Virus record (IMG/VR): IMGVR_UViG_3300017991_000085 | Location: 26,698-90,697 of that record | Source: a virus | Strand: one strand, 5' to 3' | DNA: 64,000 nt | In this document: positions 8,388 to 16,229 of the stretch, piece by piece | How positions within the stretch are numbered: position 1 is the stretch's first letter | Layout: each line of letters opens with the position of its first letter | The notes under the pieces: generated by a model | Database searches by the model: none | Told to the model about the DNA's origin: nothing | What the model saw: the letters and a program-made list of their open reading frames with translations, nothing else | Made by a program: the position numbers and the translations under genes

Positions 8388-9347
8388 TTAGTCGAGAGTA
8401 CCAACAATCAGCATCACACCATTAAAAGCAGTTCCAAGGCCTGCCTTCAAGATAGTAATATTGCCGCTTGAATCAAACTGAACTTCAGCGTCCACGATTT
8501 CGTCCGGAGTTTGATCGGTATTAACAATCTGAACAACGTACGAACCGGCGACAGTCAATCCGTGAGGACCAATCTGCCCAGCTCCTGGAGCTCCAGTCTG
8601 TAAACAAGTAATTTCATTGTTTGTTCCAGCAGCCCAATCAGCCGCAGCAAACGGAATGCGCTTCATTGTAGCAGTAACTTCACCTGGAGTCGGAAGAACG
8701 TTAATCCTCCAAACACCGCCACTCACATGATGAAGTAAATAGTCACCAGTCGTCTCAATATCAAACGAAGCAGCTCCATTAATAGTCGAACTACTACTCA
8801 ACGTAATTTTATTAGTTGAGCTAATATCCGAATTCTGAATAGAAAGATAGCAAAATCTACCATCGAGAGGAGCGCTACCTTGTGCAACATTTTCTGCTTC
8901 CATGTTATCGAGAGCTAAGGTTCTAGCTGCGCCCAATACTCCTGTTGAAACGAGAACGTGAGGAGCGTCAGTTTCCATAGCGCCATTTCCAGCTTTAAGA
9001 AGGATATCCTGAATATCAGTGTCGGGAGATCCATCAAACACAACGTCCACGCCTGCTTCATCAACAGGAGCCGGACTCACCACGATATCCGAAGTACTAT
9101 TAACTACAGTAATAGTAAATGGACCCGGGTTTAGAATAGAATCCGTACTGAATTCTGCTCCCACAACTTGCATCCAAGCAGGGAAAGTTCCGGCAGATAA
9201 TGTAATTTTACCAGTCGCGTTAGTAAAAGTAACATCATTGGCTTGGCCCGAACTATCAAAGCTTTGGTTGTGGCCTTGAGTAATGTCCCAGTTTTCGCCG
9301 GAAAAACCAGCGCTTGCAAAGACATGTTCGTAATTAAGTTTAGCCAT
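8388..9347 (-). CDS. Beta-rich virion surface protein
   Basis: 319 residues, rich in S, T, G, V and N with few lysines, as in fibre or decoration proteins. It carries PGAGQIGPHGL near residue 245 and ends in FNGVMLIVGTLD. The protein at 9528-10019 has the matching pair PGPGQIGPHTY and FNGKVIIDAE, so the C-terminal ~90 residues of both form one family. Likely exposed on the virion; not identified further. Confidence 0.5.
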   Translation of the reverse strand: MAKLNYEHVFASAGFSGENWDITQGHNQSFDSSGQANDVTFTNATGKITLSAGTFPAWMQVVGAEFSTDSILNPGPFTITVVNSTSDIVVSPAPVDEAGVDVVFDGSPDTDIQDILLKAGNGAMETDAPHVLVSTGVLGAARTLALDNMEAENVAQGSAPLDGRFCYLSIQNSDISSTNKITLSSSSTINGAASFDIETTGDYLLHHVSGGVWRINVLPTPGEVTATMKRIPFAAADWAAGTNNEITCLQTGAPGAGQIGPHGLTVAGSYVVQIVNTDQTPDEIVDAEVQFDSSGNITILKAGLGTAFNGVMLIVGTLD

Positions 9348-9541
9348 TATTTATTCTCCTTTGTCGACAAAATGTTTTCGACTTGCCTTAAGAACCCCTC
9401 CGGAACGTCCGTCTGTCTTAATGCATTGACAATTAAAAATAGTACTACTTCCAATTTTTCTATTCGCCTAAGCAACCTCTCCTTGTCGCCTAGATTAGTT
9501 TTGATCTCTGTTTTTTGTATTTTTTCATTATTCTGCATCAA
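9347..9541 (-). CDS. Small helical protein
   Basis: 64 residues, helical, with leucine heptads (RLLRRIEKLEVVLFLIVNAL). It may form a coiled coil with a hydrophobic core. ATG overlaps the downstream and upstream genes by a few bases. No family recognised. Confidence 0.5.
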   Translation of the reverse strand: MMQNNEKIQKTEIKTNLGDKERLLRRIEKLEVVLFLIVNALRQTDVPEGFLRQVENILSTKENK

Positions 9542-10019
9542 TGATTACCTTTCCATTAAATGCAGGAGGTAGCGAAGTTTTCCTCAGGTATATACTCTTT
9601 GTATTCCCATTAATTACGATAGAAGTAAAAACCTCTTTTCCTATATTTACCGCGATTTTCTTATAAACTTGGACCTGAAAACAATTTGCTGCATCATATG
9701 TATGAGGTCCAATTTGCCCAGGACCAGGGATTCCTGTAGCAATAATCTCAATCTGATTATTCACCCAATCGCTTATAGCAAAATCGAGACAAACCTTCTC
9801 ATTATGAAGAAACGGGTCATGATAATGACCACCCTGACATTCGTTCTGAGGATGATTGACGTTAAAGATAGTATTGCCATCGTGTGCTTTGGCAATTAAA
9901 TTATTTCCGATAGAGGCGGCTTTAGCTCCACCGTCTCTAACCCCGTGAAATATCTTTGAACGTCGACCCCAGAAAACGTCAAATGTAATAAGTTTTTTGA
10001 CGAACTCTGTAAGTGTCAC
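9528..10019 (-). CDS. Surface protein sharing the GQIGPH domain
   Basis: 163 residues, GTG start with AAGGTAGG about 6 bases upstream. Its C-terminal ~85 residues (ATGIPGPGQIGPHTY through AFNGKVIIDAE) match the C-terminal domain of the 8388-9347 protein. The N-terminal half includes HPQNECQGGHYHDPFLH, a His-rich stretch that could bind metal. Probably a second copy of the same surface-protein type with a different head domain. Confidence 0.5.
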   Translation of the reverse strand: MTLTEFVKKLITFDVFWGRRSKIFHGVRDGGAKAASIGNNLIAKAHDGNTIFNVNHPQNECQGGHYHDPFLHNEKVCLDFAISDWVNNQIEIIATGIPGPGQIGPHTYDAANCFQVQVYKKIAVNIGKEVFTSIVINGNTKSIYLRKTSLPPAFNGKVIIDAE

Positions 10020-10095
10020 TTAAACCTACCTTACTATACCCATTCTTCCGCATCCGATATTCCGCTTTACTCGCCCAATTCCGATGAACAGGTGG

Positions 10096-10109
10096 TTTAA
10101 ATTAAATTG
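10096..10109 (-). repeat. Copy of the 14-mer CAATTTAATTTAAA
   Basis: Third exact copy of the 14-mer found in the late-type promoters at 3842-3855 and 32197-32210. Here it overlaps the stop of the 10097-10606 gene, and I see no TATAAT at the expected 18-base spacing. The following 77 bases hold no gene. It may be a weak or regulated promoter, or only the recognition box. Confidence 0.5.
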
Positions 10110-10606
10110 TAAATTAGAGGATCAGACTCTTCCGATTCTCCTTCCAAGTTTTGTACTTTCACTGTTAAACTAACACTAGCCGGAGTCGAATATCCGGCTC
10201 CAGCTAAATCAATTGAAAACGAAAAAGCATTAACAGCAAGGGTCCCGGTTTCTTTCAATCTAGTTCCATCTGCATAAATGTAAACAACATCTCCATCGTC
10301 GTCTGTACAAGTTCCATTAACCGTAATTGTAGTAGCCGCATTTGGAGACGCGGGAACGGTTCCAGTAATAACAGGCTTTGGCGGGACCCCTAAATCCTCA
10401 TAAGTAACGGCGTCTGTTGTAGTGCGAGGAATAATACGCGTTAAAGTACAACAGTTTTCATCATACTTAAATCTAGTGACATGAACACGGCGCTGCCCTA
10501 ACTTTGCTAGATAGGAAAACTCGCGAATCTCAATCACGTTTAAGCAACTATCATAAATAAGCCGGGTTTTAGTTTTATCCGGCGCATCCTTTACTTTTTG
10601 GGGCAT
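10097..10606 (-). CDS. Ig-like domain protein
   Basis: 169 residues. The N-terminal ~70 residues are basic and beta-rich (LIYDSCLNVIEIREFSYLAK, then HVTRFKYDENCCTLTRIIPR). From about residue 75 there is a bacterial Ig-like domain: PPKPVITGTVPASPN, ITVNGTCTDDDGDVVYIYAD, and a final VQNLEGESEESDPLIYNL strand. Such domains decorate phage virions and bind loosely to carbohydrate. Likely a virion surface protein. Confidence 0.55.
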   Translation of the reverse strand: MPQKVKDAPDKTKTRLIYDSCLNVIEIREFSYLAKLGQRRVHVTRFKYDENCCTLTRIIPRTTTDAVTYEDLGVPPKPVITGTVPASPNAATTITVNGTCTDDDGDVVYIYADGTRLKETGTLAVNAFSFSIDLAGAGYSTPASVSLTVKVQNLEGESEESDPLIYNLI

Positions 10607-11076
10607 TAGGCTTCAGCTACTTTCTTAGACTTTTCCTTCTTGGCTACGTTCTTTTTTTCTTTCTTCTCTTTTTTGAATTCTTCAAAAACTTCGTCAAGAA
10701 GAATCAATGTCTTTGTTGCAACCTTAACATCGCCAAGATCGTCAAGTTTAATTGTGTCATCAATCACAAACTCAATATTGAGAAGATCGTCAAGATCCTT
10801 TGCCAGAGCTTTTGTGGAGTCTGGCGTAAAGGTATACTGGCTATTCTCAATCTTTGGCTTCCCTTTTACTGCGCCCTTTTCTTCATCATTCTCTTCCCAC
10901 TTAATGCAATGCTTCTCTAGAACCTGAGTTCGCGTACTGTGGAAAAGTTCCATTGATTTTCCCACCTGATCGAGGATCTTCTTCAATCGATAGGCGGTGC
11001 GAACTGGAACGTCCTTCTCGGACAGATCCTTGAGAGCAACCATAAAGTCGTCGGACGCAAATACTGCATTCTTCAT
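10606..11076 (-). CDS. DUF1617-like protein
   Basis: 156 residues. Helical N-terminus (LSEKDVPVRTAYRLKKILDQVGK, then RTQVLEKHCIKWEEND) followed by a beta region (YTFTPDS, DLDDLLNIEFVIDD) resembles the DUF1617 family of phage tail-region proteins with unknown role. The C-terminus is strongly basic and alanine-rich (KKEKKNVAKKEKSKKVAEA), suggesting nucleic-acid contact or a disordered tail. Confidence 0.45.
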   Translation of the reverse strand: MKNAVFASDDFMVALKDLSEKDVPVRTAYRLKKILDQVGKSMELFHSTRTQVLEKHCIKWEENDEEKGAVKGKPKIENSQYTFTPDSTKALAKDLDDLLNIEFVIDDTIKLDDLGDVKVATKTLILLDEVFEEFKKEKKEKKNVAKKEKSKKVAEA

Positions 11077-11124
11077 AATCTTACCTCCTTGGTAATTTTA
11101 TTATAGTATTATTTTATTATACAA

Positions 11125-11491
11125 TTATGATTCGCCATCTGTGTCTGAATCATAAATTATGTATTGAGCCGCTGCCTGAGCTCCATCAAAACGAATAAAC
11201 CTATGATCGGGTCCCGTATTAATCACAAGGCTTTCTTTATCAAGGATCGCAATTCCATTTGTCATCCCCGTAGGAGCAGCCATTCCAATATCTCCAATTG
11301 ACATAAATTGTCCCGCCAGATCCATTAGTAATACGAACAGGCATTCTTTTGCCTACTTCAATCTCAGTAGCTGGAACCGCACCAAGTGATCTAACCGCAA
11401 ACCCTGCATCCATATTTCGCTGGTTAAAAGTACTATCTTCGAACTGTAGATTGGTAACAGTCCTTTCATTTCTAGCTCTTTTACTTCCCAT
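11125..11491 (-). pseudogene. Surface protein gene split by a one-base frameshift
   Basis: Two overlapping frames make one sensible protein. The upstream frame (from MGSKRARNERTVTNLQ) reaches RITNGSGG and then turns into a W/C/Y-rich tail. The other frame continues with QFMSIGDIGMAAPTG and ends YIIYDSDTDGES. Removing one base from the GGG run (plus-strand 11312-11314) or the TTT run (11305-11307) joins them in frame. A sequencing or assembly error is most likely; a real mutation or +1 programmed shift is possible. Virion protein by context; family unknown. Confidence 0.6.
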
Positions 11492-11772
11492 TATTTGTTC
11501 CCTTTATTTTTCTTCAAGTCTTCTTCTTTGTTCTCTCTGCGAAGCTTCTCAATCTCCGCTCGATAAAAGAACCCCAGATCTCTATACTTCTTAAAGTCAG
11601 AGAATCTGAAGCTAATCTCTAGATCCCGACCGGTACCTTTTTCGTCATCAAAAACAAAATAAACTTTCGATTTGTTGTTTTTCCCCATTCCCCATTCAGC
11701 GCATAGATACTTAAGCCCCTCCATTTCCAAGTAGGGACATAGAGCAAGATTGTCGGTCTTAAATTGCTTCAT
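11491..11772 (-). CDS. DUF5659-like protein
   Basis: 93 residues. The pattern FKTDNLALCPYLEMEGLKYL, then SKVYFVFDDE and FRFSDFKKY is that of DUF5659, a small family next to phage structural genes, with unknown function. C-terminus very basic and disordered. It is the first gene after the late-type promoter at 11907 and a 160-base leader with two weak hairpins. Confidence 0.55.
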   Translation of the reverse strand: MKQFKTDNLALCPYLEMEGLKYLCAEWGMGKNNKSKVYFVFDDEKGTGRDLEISFRFSDFKKYRDLGFFYRAEIEKLRRENKEEDLKKNKGNK

Positions 11773-11906
11773 AAACTTTTTCCTTTTTTTTATTGTTGTA
11801 TCAATTCGTCAACGCCAACTTTAACTGCGTTGCTGTTTTGGCTCAAGGAAGATTACAATCTCAATGTTGTAAGATCCTGACGAGTTGAACACCGTACACG
11901 ATTAAT

Positions 11907-11938
11907 ATTATACCGGATTCTGCAAAATAATTAAATTA
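11907..11938 (-). promoter_or_regulatory. Late-type promoter candidate
   Basis: On the minus strand TAATTTAAT (11938-11930), 17-base spacer, TATAAT (11912-11907). Same layout as at 3818, 32173 and 45409. It would drive the virion-surface genes from 11772 leftward. The transcribed leader (11773-11900) contains no gene; I see only TTACAA/TTGTAA and CAACGC/GCGTTG hairpins and a 22-codon open stretch without a ribosome binding site. Confidence 0.5.
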
Positions 11939-12127
11939 TTTGGTGAAGGTTACGTCTTTTAACTTTGATTGTTTGGATTCTTTTTTCTCCTTCTTTTTCT
12001 GACGAGCTTCCCACTCCCACTTACAATATTTCTTGTCAACATATTCCGACGCTTCTTCATAGGTGTCAAACTGAGTATCAACCCACTTACCTTCTTTGTC
12101 CTTCTCTCGGACATAACATTTTGACAT
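11936..12127 (-). CDS. Small basic hypothetical protein
   Basis: 63 residues, lysine- and glutamate-rich, with KWVDTQFDTYEEASEYVDKK near the centre. This is like many short phage proteins with a variable surface helix. No family recognised. It precedes an exported-protein cluster. Confidence 0.5.
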   Translation of the reverse strand: MSKCYVREKDKEGKWVDTQFDTYEEASEYVDKKYCKWEWEARQKKKEKKESKQSKLKDVTFTK

Positions 12128-12445
12128 TTAGTACTCCCAGATAAGAAACGGGATAGATAACCCGATGCCTCCTGAGTTAGCTAAGATATCATAGGGATCT
12201 GCTTGAGGATCTTTAATGTATTCCTTTGCCAATCCCAATCCCATAGTGACCATACTACTTCCTATTATACACTCATTCTTGCTTAATTTCAATTGGTTTT
12301 TGCAGACTACATAAAGAACATGATTAATGGCGAAAGACCCGCCGATATGATAAAGCTTATCTTCATTGTCAAAAGAATAAACATTTGACCCTAGTATCAA
12401 AAACAACAAAACAACGATAACTTGTCTAATCACTAGTCCCACCAT
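12128..12445 (-). CDS. DUF2279/YfiM-like exported protein
   Basis: 105 residues with an N-terminal signal or membrane segment (VIRQVIVVLLFLILGSNVYS). The body carries KLYHIGGSFAINHVLY and GLAKEYIKDPQADPYDILAN, the His- and DxxD-containing pattern of the DUF2279/YfiM family of envelope proteins. Molecular role unknown. It starts inside the upstream gene by 13 bases. Likely works in the host envelope. Confidence 0.6.
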   Translation of the reverse strand: MVGLVIRQVIVVLLFLILGSNVYSFDNEDKLYHIGGSFAINHVLYVVCKNQLKLSKNECIIGSSMVTMGLGLAKEYIKDPQADPYDILANSGGIGLSIPFLIWEY

Positions 12446-13014
12446 GATCTGGAATATTTAGCAAACAATTTGCCAAAAATCTCTAAATCTCTTGACATAA
12501 TCTTTTCTTCCATGTCTGCGCACTCAAACATCTCTTTTCTTTCTTGCTCTTCGTCTTCTGGAGTTTTGACATTTTCTCTTTCCATAGTCATTCGTCTGCA
12601 ATTATTTTTCAAGACTGGGCCAAATGTTGTCTTAAAGCTTCCCCATTTTCTATCATGTCGGTCCCAAATTCTATCATGATATTCCCACCTGTGACTCATT
12701 CGATGCATAATCTTAATACAAATTCTAAGAGCTTGAAGGACGTCTTTTTCATGTTCTGCGCTTCCATTTTCGAGAGCATAAAACATTCGCTTCATTTTGA
12801 ATTCCATTAACTCAAACAAGAAATCGGCATCCCAATCCTCGCCCTTCCAGATTACTGAGAAATAAGAGAGCATCTTTTTAATTGTGTAGCAGAAATGCCA
12901 TACCCGGCTGTAGGGGTTATGAATAACATCAAACCAATCTGATAGGTAGATTCGATTCCATATCGATGGTTTCGTTTCATCTTGATCTTTAAGTGCTTTC
13001 ATTAGTGTTCTCAC
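12433..13014 (-). CDS. Conserved phage hypothetical protein
   Basis: 193 residues. The layout resembles a hypothetical protein common in large phages: FLFELMEFKMKRMFYAL followed by ALRICIKIMHRM and a W/H/R-rich stretch (HRWEYHDRIWDRHDRKWG). Mostly helical, soluble, no catalytic motif I can name. Confidence 0.55.
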   Translation of the reverse strand: MRTLMKALKDQDETKPSIWNRIYLSDWFDVIHNPYSRVWHFCYTIKKMLSYFSVIWKGEDWDADFLFELMEFKMKRMFYALENGSAEHEKDVLQALRICIKIMHRMSHRWEYHDRIWDRHDRKWGSFKTTFGPVLKNNCRRMTMERENVKTPEDEEQERKEMFECADMEEKIMSRDLEIFGKLFAKYSRSWWD

Positions 13015-13017
13015 ATC

Positions 13018-13784
13018 TTACTCCAGTATCATTTTAATCGCATTGGGAGTTCGATTAGGCTTCCCATCTTCATAGTAAATGGTTTCGCCTAATCCAAGTT
13101 CGCTCTTTGCTCTTTCAATATCAAAAATACTTAACTCGTATTCTCCGCTAGGATTATAGATTCCTTTTCCGTACATTATGTCAAACTTATTCTCAGTGTG
13201 TTGGAGATTCATGCAATGACCAAGTTCATGCATCATCAAAGCTCTAAGATAATCGTTTCCTTTGTCAACGTAATACGTTCTCGAGCCATCTTCGTTAGTC
13301 AGCGGAACGCCAAACTCATATTTCTTAACTCTGATATCGCACCTAATCTTTGCTCCACACCCCTTGCCCAACACGCATCCCCTGCAGCCTTCTCATCTAG
13401 CTCATCTCCTAGCCAGTGAATTGTATTGATATAGTCATCGGTATCGTAGGGAGTATCAGATCGGCCATCGTATTTAAACACTTCTACGCCAAGAGCTCTA
13501 TTCCACTCCTCCATTGCTTCTTTAATGTATTGGATTCTTTCTTGCGGGAAATCGCTGTGGACATAAAACTTGGCCGGAAATTCATCCTTTCCGCAACCAC
13601 TAACCTCTTCTCCGCAACCAACCATAATCACAATCAAATAAATAACAACTAACAATAAGATGAATCTCACAAGAATCTTCAGCCAAATATTTTGAGTCAC
13701 TCGCTCTCTAAACGAAAGATGAGGTTTCCTCAAATCTGGGAACTTAATTATCTTTGTTGGCGTCCTTCTTTTTTGCTTTTTCAC
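13018..13784 (-). pseudogene. Membrane-anchored metzincin-like metalloprotease, frameshifted
   Basis: Two frames form one ~255-residue protein. The upstream frame (13784 to ~13360) has a basic N-terminus, a hydrophobic segment ending IVIMVGCGEE and a helix with EEWNRALGVEVF. The second frame carries the zinc motif HELGHCMNLQH (HExxHxxxxxH) with IMYGKG, a Met-turn-like stretch. Adding one G to the GGGG run (plus-strand 13360-13363) gives CWARGCGAKIR and joins them. The protease probably acts outside the cytoplasm. Sequencing error or programmed -1 shift are both open. Confidence 0.65.
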
Positions 13785-13998
13785 AAACGCACCTTTTAGT
13801 CCCGGTCATCAGATTAATGTTTACTTCTCCCGTAAACACAAACCCTGTCCGCTCCATTCCTTTGAAGCGACAGAGTTGGTTACACGCTGACATCATCTCT
13901 TCATAATTAAGACAAATATCGCCAACATCTGCCTTTACTACATTCATTATACAGAGAAACAATAGAGCTCCCAGCGCTATTAAAACATATCTAATCAT
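13744..13998 (-). CDS. Small exported cysteine-rich protein
   Basis: 84 residues: signal peptide (YVLIALGALLFLCIMNVVKA), then a mature part with six cysteines in spaced pairs (ICLNYEEMMSACNQLC, KRCVCEK), consistent with disulfides outside the cytoplasm. Overlaps the protease gene by 41 bases. Function unknown. Confidence 0.55.
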   Translation of the reverse strand: MIRYVLIALGALLFLCIMNVVKADVGDICLNYEEMMSACNQLCRFKGMERTGFVFTGEVNINLMTGTKRCVCEKAKKKDANKDN

Positions 13999-14222
13999 TT
14001 TTCCCTCACAGTATGTTCAAAAATTGAGACGCAGCATAGGTCTCCTTCAATATCAGAAGCCCCTTTTTTTGTGAAATCAAGAACTACGGTTTCTTTACGA
14101 GGATGCTCTTTGCTCATTTTCCGACGTATTCGTTCGGCCGCCTCGCGGGCCGCTTTAAGTGTTTTATAAAAAAGCTCATGGCAATCCCAATCATTTAAAA
14201 CACCATAGATTTTCATTTCCAA
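13995..14222 (-). CDS. Small hypothetical protein
   Basis: 75 residues. An N-terminal IYGVLNDWDCHELFYKTLKAARE segment resembles short phage proteins with a variable domain, followed by a basic helix and EGDLCCVSIFEHTV. ATGA overlap with the next gene. No family recognised. Confidence 0.5.
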   Translation of the reverse strand: MEMKIYGVLNDWDCHELFYKTLKAAREAAERIRRKMSKEHPRKETVVLDFTKKGASDIEGDLCCVSIFEHTVREK

Positions 14223-14395
14223 TACTCCACGTCGCCCTTATTTTTAGGCATTCTGTGATCGCACTTCTCGCACCACCAAAGAGACTTCCAATTCTTAGCC
14301 TCTTTGACTATAACCATATCCCCATCGCATTTAGGACACTTCTTGCGAGGGCGTCCTTTCTCTTGCTTTTGTTGTGTTGGTTTCCAAGCTGCCAT
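14213..14395 (-). CDS. Zinc-ribbon protein
   Basis: 60 residues. Two CxxC pairs (KKCPKCDGDM and WWCEKCDHRM) about 17 residues apart make a small zinc ribbon, preceded by a basic KPTQQKQEKGRPRKK tail with an AT-hook-like GRPRK. Possibly nucleic-acid binding. Starts at the TAATG-type junction with the upstream lipoprotein gene. Confidence 0.6.
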   Translation of the reverse strand: MAAWKPTQQKQEKGRPRKKCPKCDGDMVIVKEAKNWKSLWWCEKCDHRMPKNKGDVEYWK

Positions 14396-14937
14396 TATTC
14401 CTCCAGCATATCGCGATTAATGACACGTGTTATCACGCCATTGTTCGTTTGAAACACTTGTAGGTTAATCGCTAACAATTCATCGTCGTTAAACGAAATT
14501 ACGACCTCATATCGATAAGTCCGGGTTGCTGTAGTCGATAGGCTCGATCCTGTATCACTATCACAATTTCCACTTGCAAGAGCAACAGTGGTTCCGTAAA
14601 GCAGAACATCATTATGAATATTAATCGAACTCCCATTCAGCAAAAGAGAACAAATTGAGCCATCAGGATTTAATGTCTCATAGCGCGCGGTAACGCTATA
14701 CATTTCTTCATGATTGACGTTGACGATAACATAGCCAGAAAATGGCAAATAATACTCACCAACAAATTCAGGAAGAGTTGGAACTTCGGCAACAACTGTT
14801 TCTCCTGACTCGCCCTTATCGCCTTGCTCTCCCTGCGGCCCATTATTGGTAACCGTCTCGACTACCTTCTCGCTTCCGCAGCTAATCAAAAATAAACCAA
14901 TCAAAACTAACGCAATTCCAAGTAATGTCTTCCTCAT
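14395..14937 (-). CDS. Lipoprotein with collagen-like segment
   Basis: 180 residues. Signal peptide with lipobox (GLFLISCGS), so Cys20 would be lipidated. A short Gly-X-Y stretch (GPQGEQGDKGESGE) follows, then a beta-rich domain of ~120 residues containing two cysteines. Preceded by AAGGAGGAGAGG. Phage lipoproteins often sit in the outer membrane and block superinfection; that role is only a possibility. The leader holds a structured RNA. Confidence 0.65.
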   Translation of the reverse strand: MRKTLLGIALVLIGLFLISCGSEKVVETVTNNGPQGEQGDKGESGETVVAEVPTLPEFVGEYYLPFSGYVIVNVNHEEMYSVTARYETLNPDGSICSLLLNGSSINIHNDVLLYGTTVALASGNCDSDTGSSLSTTATRTYRYEVVISFNDDELLAINLQVFQTNNGVITRVINRDMLEE

Positions 14938-14959
14938 TGTCCTCTCCTCCTTAAAAAGG

Positions 14960-15060
14960 GCGCTGGGGGTCTGGTTAGCTGCTAGCTACTCTGAGCTTTA
15001 TACCCTGTGCACTTACCGGGTCTAGAACCCGGGTTGGGCGAGCCAGCCTCGCCCCAGCGC
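14960..15060 (-). ncRNA. GC-rich structured RNA candidate
   Basis: 101 bases in the 181-base gap 14938-15118. The ends pair perfectly over 9 bp (14960-14968 with 15052-15060). Inside lie hairpins CGAG-GGCTGG-type (15039-15051), a 5-bp/7-base-loop arm (15016-15032) whose loop reads TTCTAGA on the minus strand, and TAGCT/AGCTA (14976-14988). GC content is far above the surroundings. TTTTT follows the closing stem, then the lipoprotein ribosome binding site. It could be a leader element or a free RNA. Confidence 0.5.
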
Positions 15061-15118
15061 TATGTCTTGTACATTACTCCCGACGGAGCGGCTTTTATAA
15101 TACCCACTTGGGGCGAAT

Positions 15119-15616
15119 TTACCCCTCTATTATACATTTCAATGTTTCATACTCCACGGGTTCATAATCCCAAACTTCTACTGAAACGTTGATCAGCTTC
15201 TTATCTTTTTCTATTTTCCAAAGACCATGAACATGGCCGTGGATCAACCAATCGTCTTTTAGCAAAGTGACTTTAATAGCTGGATCATGAGCAAGATAAA
15301 TATTGTCAACTTTTAAACTAGTATGTACACTCACAAACCCGGCCTCAACATAGGCAAAAGGTTTCAGTTTATCGTGATTGCCGAGAACTAAATGCTTATC
15401 TCCATTTAGTCTTCTAATAAAAGATCCGATATGTTCGGCATTTGTTCCCCAGGCAAAATCTCCCAAATGATAAACTGTATCGTCTATTCCCACAATTGTA
15501 TTCCAAACAGCTACCATTTTCTCATTCATTTGAGAGGAATTCTTAAAGGGACGGTTGGTGTGTCTAATAATATTGGTATGCGAGAAGTGATGATCGGATG
15601 TAAAGAAAACAGACAC
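15119..15616 (-). CDS. Calcineurin-like metallophosphoesterase
   Basis: 165 residues, the usual length of the small YfcE-like group. Metal-binding motifs in order: SDHHFSH (residues 7-13), LGDFAWG (~51), LGNHDKL (~78), YLAHDP (~105) and HGHVHG (~121). It hydrolyses a phosphodiester or phosphomonoester; the substrate is unknown, though relatives act on nucleotides. It ends just before the structured gap. Its start overlaps the preceding gene by one base. Confidence 0.8.
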   Translation of the reverse strand: MSVFFTSDHHFSHTNIIRHTNRPFKNSSQMNEKMVAVWNTIVGIDDTVYHLGDFAWGTNAEHIGSFIRRLNGDKHLVLGNHDKLKPFAYVEAGFVSVHTSLKVDNIYLAHDPAIKVTLLKDDWLIHGHVHGLWKIEKDKKLINVSVEVWDYEPVEYETLKCIIEG

Positions 15617-15906
15617 TACTTAACCTCCTTTACCTCAAACTTACGACAATACTCATTCTGACCGCTCGCCTTGTAGTACTCTTTCAGCATTGTATAGATA
15701 TAGTACGCCTTGCAGTAGTCCCACCTGTACTCTGCTCCATCGGTTTTGATTGAAAGGCCATTTCCATTGTCGTGAAGCTTCCCGCAAGCACCGCCAGGCT
15801 TAGTCCAGCTCTTATCAAATTCAGAGTATTTCATATTTGCGTTATGATCATCGCACTCTACCTCATAAAGGCCACCCTCCTGAGGAACAAGTAGAAACTT
15901 TTTCAT
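15616..15906 (-). CDS. Hypothetical protein
   Basis: 96 residues: compact, with KFLLVPQEGGLYEVECDDHN at the N-terminus and YKASGQNEYCRKFEVKEV at the end, three cysteines, no recognised family. It is coupled to the phosphoesterase gene by overlap. Confidence 0.5.
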   Translation of the reverse strand: MKKFLLVPQEGGLYEVECDDHNANMKYSEFDKSWTKPGGACGKLHDNGNGLSIKTDGAEYRWDYCKAYYIYTMLKEYYKASGQNEYCRKFEVKEVK

Positions 15907-15907
15907 A

Positions 15908-16195
15908 TCACTCCTCCCAATTCATCGGGGCATTGCTTTCGCACTCAAAAGCATAATCCATAGATTTCGGACAATCATCATCAAAACAGCAAACGACTTC
16001 CCGATAGGTCCCGAAATCATGAGAAAAGCTTTTCACCACAAGCTTGGCATTTTCAGGTTCTGGACCAAGCTTCTTACGAATTAGATCGATAAACCGACGA
16101 CATTCCTGGCGAGATTTCATCTCGTAATCTTCATCTCCAAGCTGAGCACACAGCTCGTCCCCTGGAGCAGGTCCTATCTCAACAAAATCTTTCAT
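15908..16195 (-). CDS. Hypothetical protein
   Basis: 95 residues, acidic, with ECRRFIDLIRKKLGPEPENA and KSFSHDFGTYREVVCCFDDD, six residues of Cys overall. Good ribosome binding site (GAGGAGGAT). Possibly an alpha/beta protein of the small host-takeover type; not recognised. Confidence 0.5.
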   Translation of the reverse strand: MKDFVEIGPAPGDELCAQLGDEDYEMKSRQECRRFIDLIRKKLGPEPENAKLVVKSFSHDFGTYREVVCCFDDDCPKSMDYAFECESNAPMNWEE

Positions 16196-16229
16196 ATATC
16201 CTCCTCCTCTATCTTAATTATATCCTATC

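Noticed and set aside
11800-11880. Gene remnant in the leader before 11772
   Set aside because: A 22-codon open stretch looks protein-like, but it has no start signal and stops on both sides; too little to call.
14960-15060. Amber-suppressor or selenocysteine-type tRNA
   Set aside because: The arm with loop TTCTAGA fits an anticodon arm, but no T arm with a TTC-type loop exists before the 3' acceptor strand, and the remaining segment is too long.
14960-15060. c-di-GMP-I riboswitch
   Set aside because: The minus strand has GCACAGGG, as in that riboswitch, which was tempting given the GGDEF gene. The rest of the conserved core, including the second binding arm, is missing.
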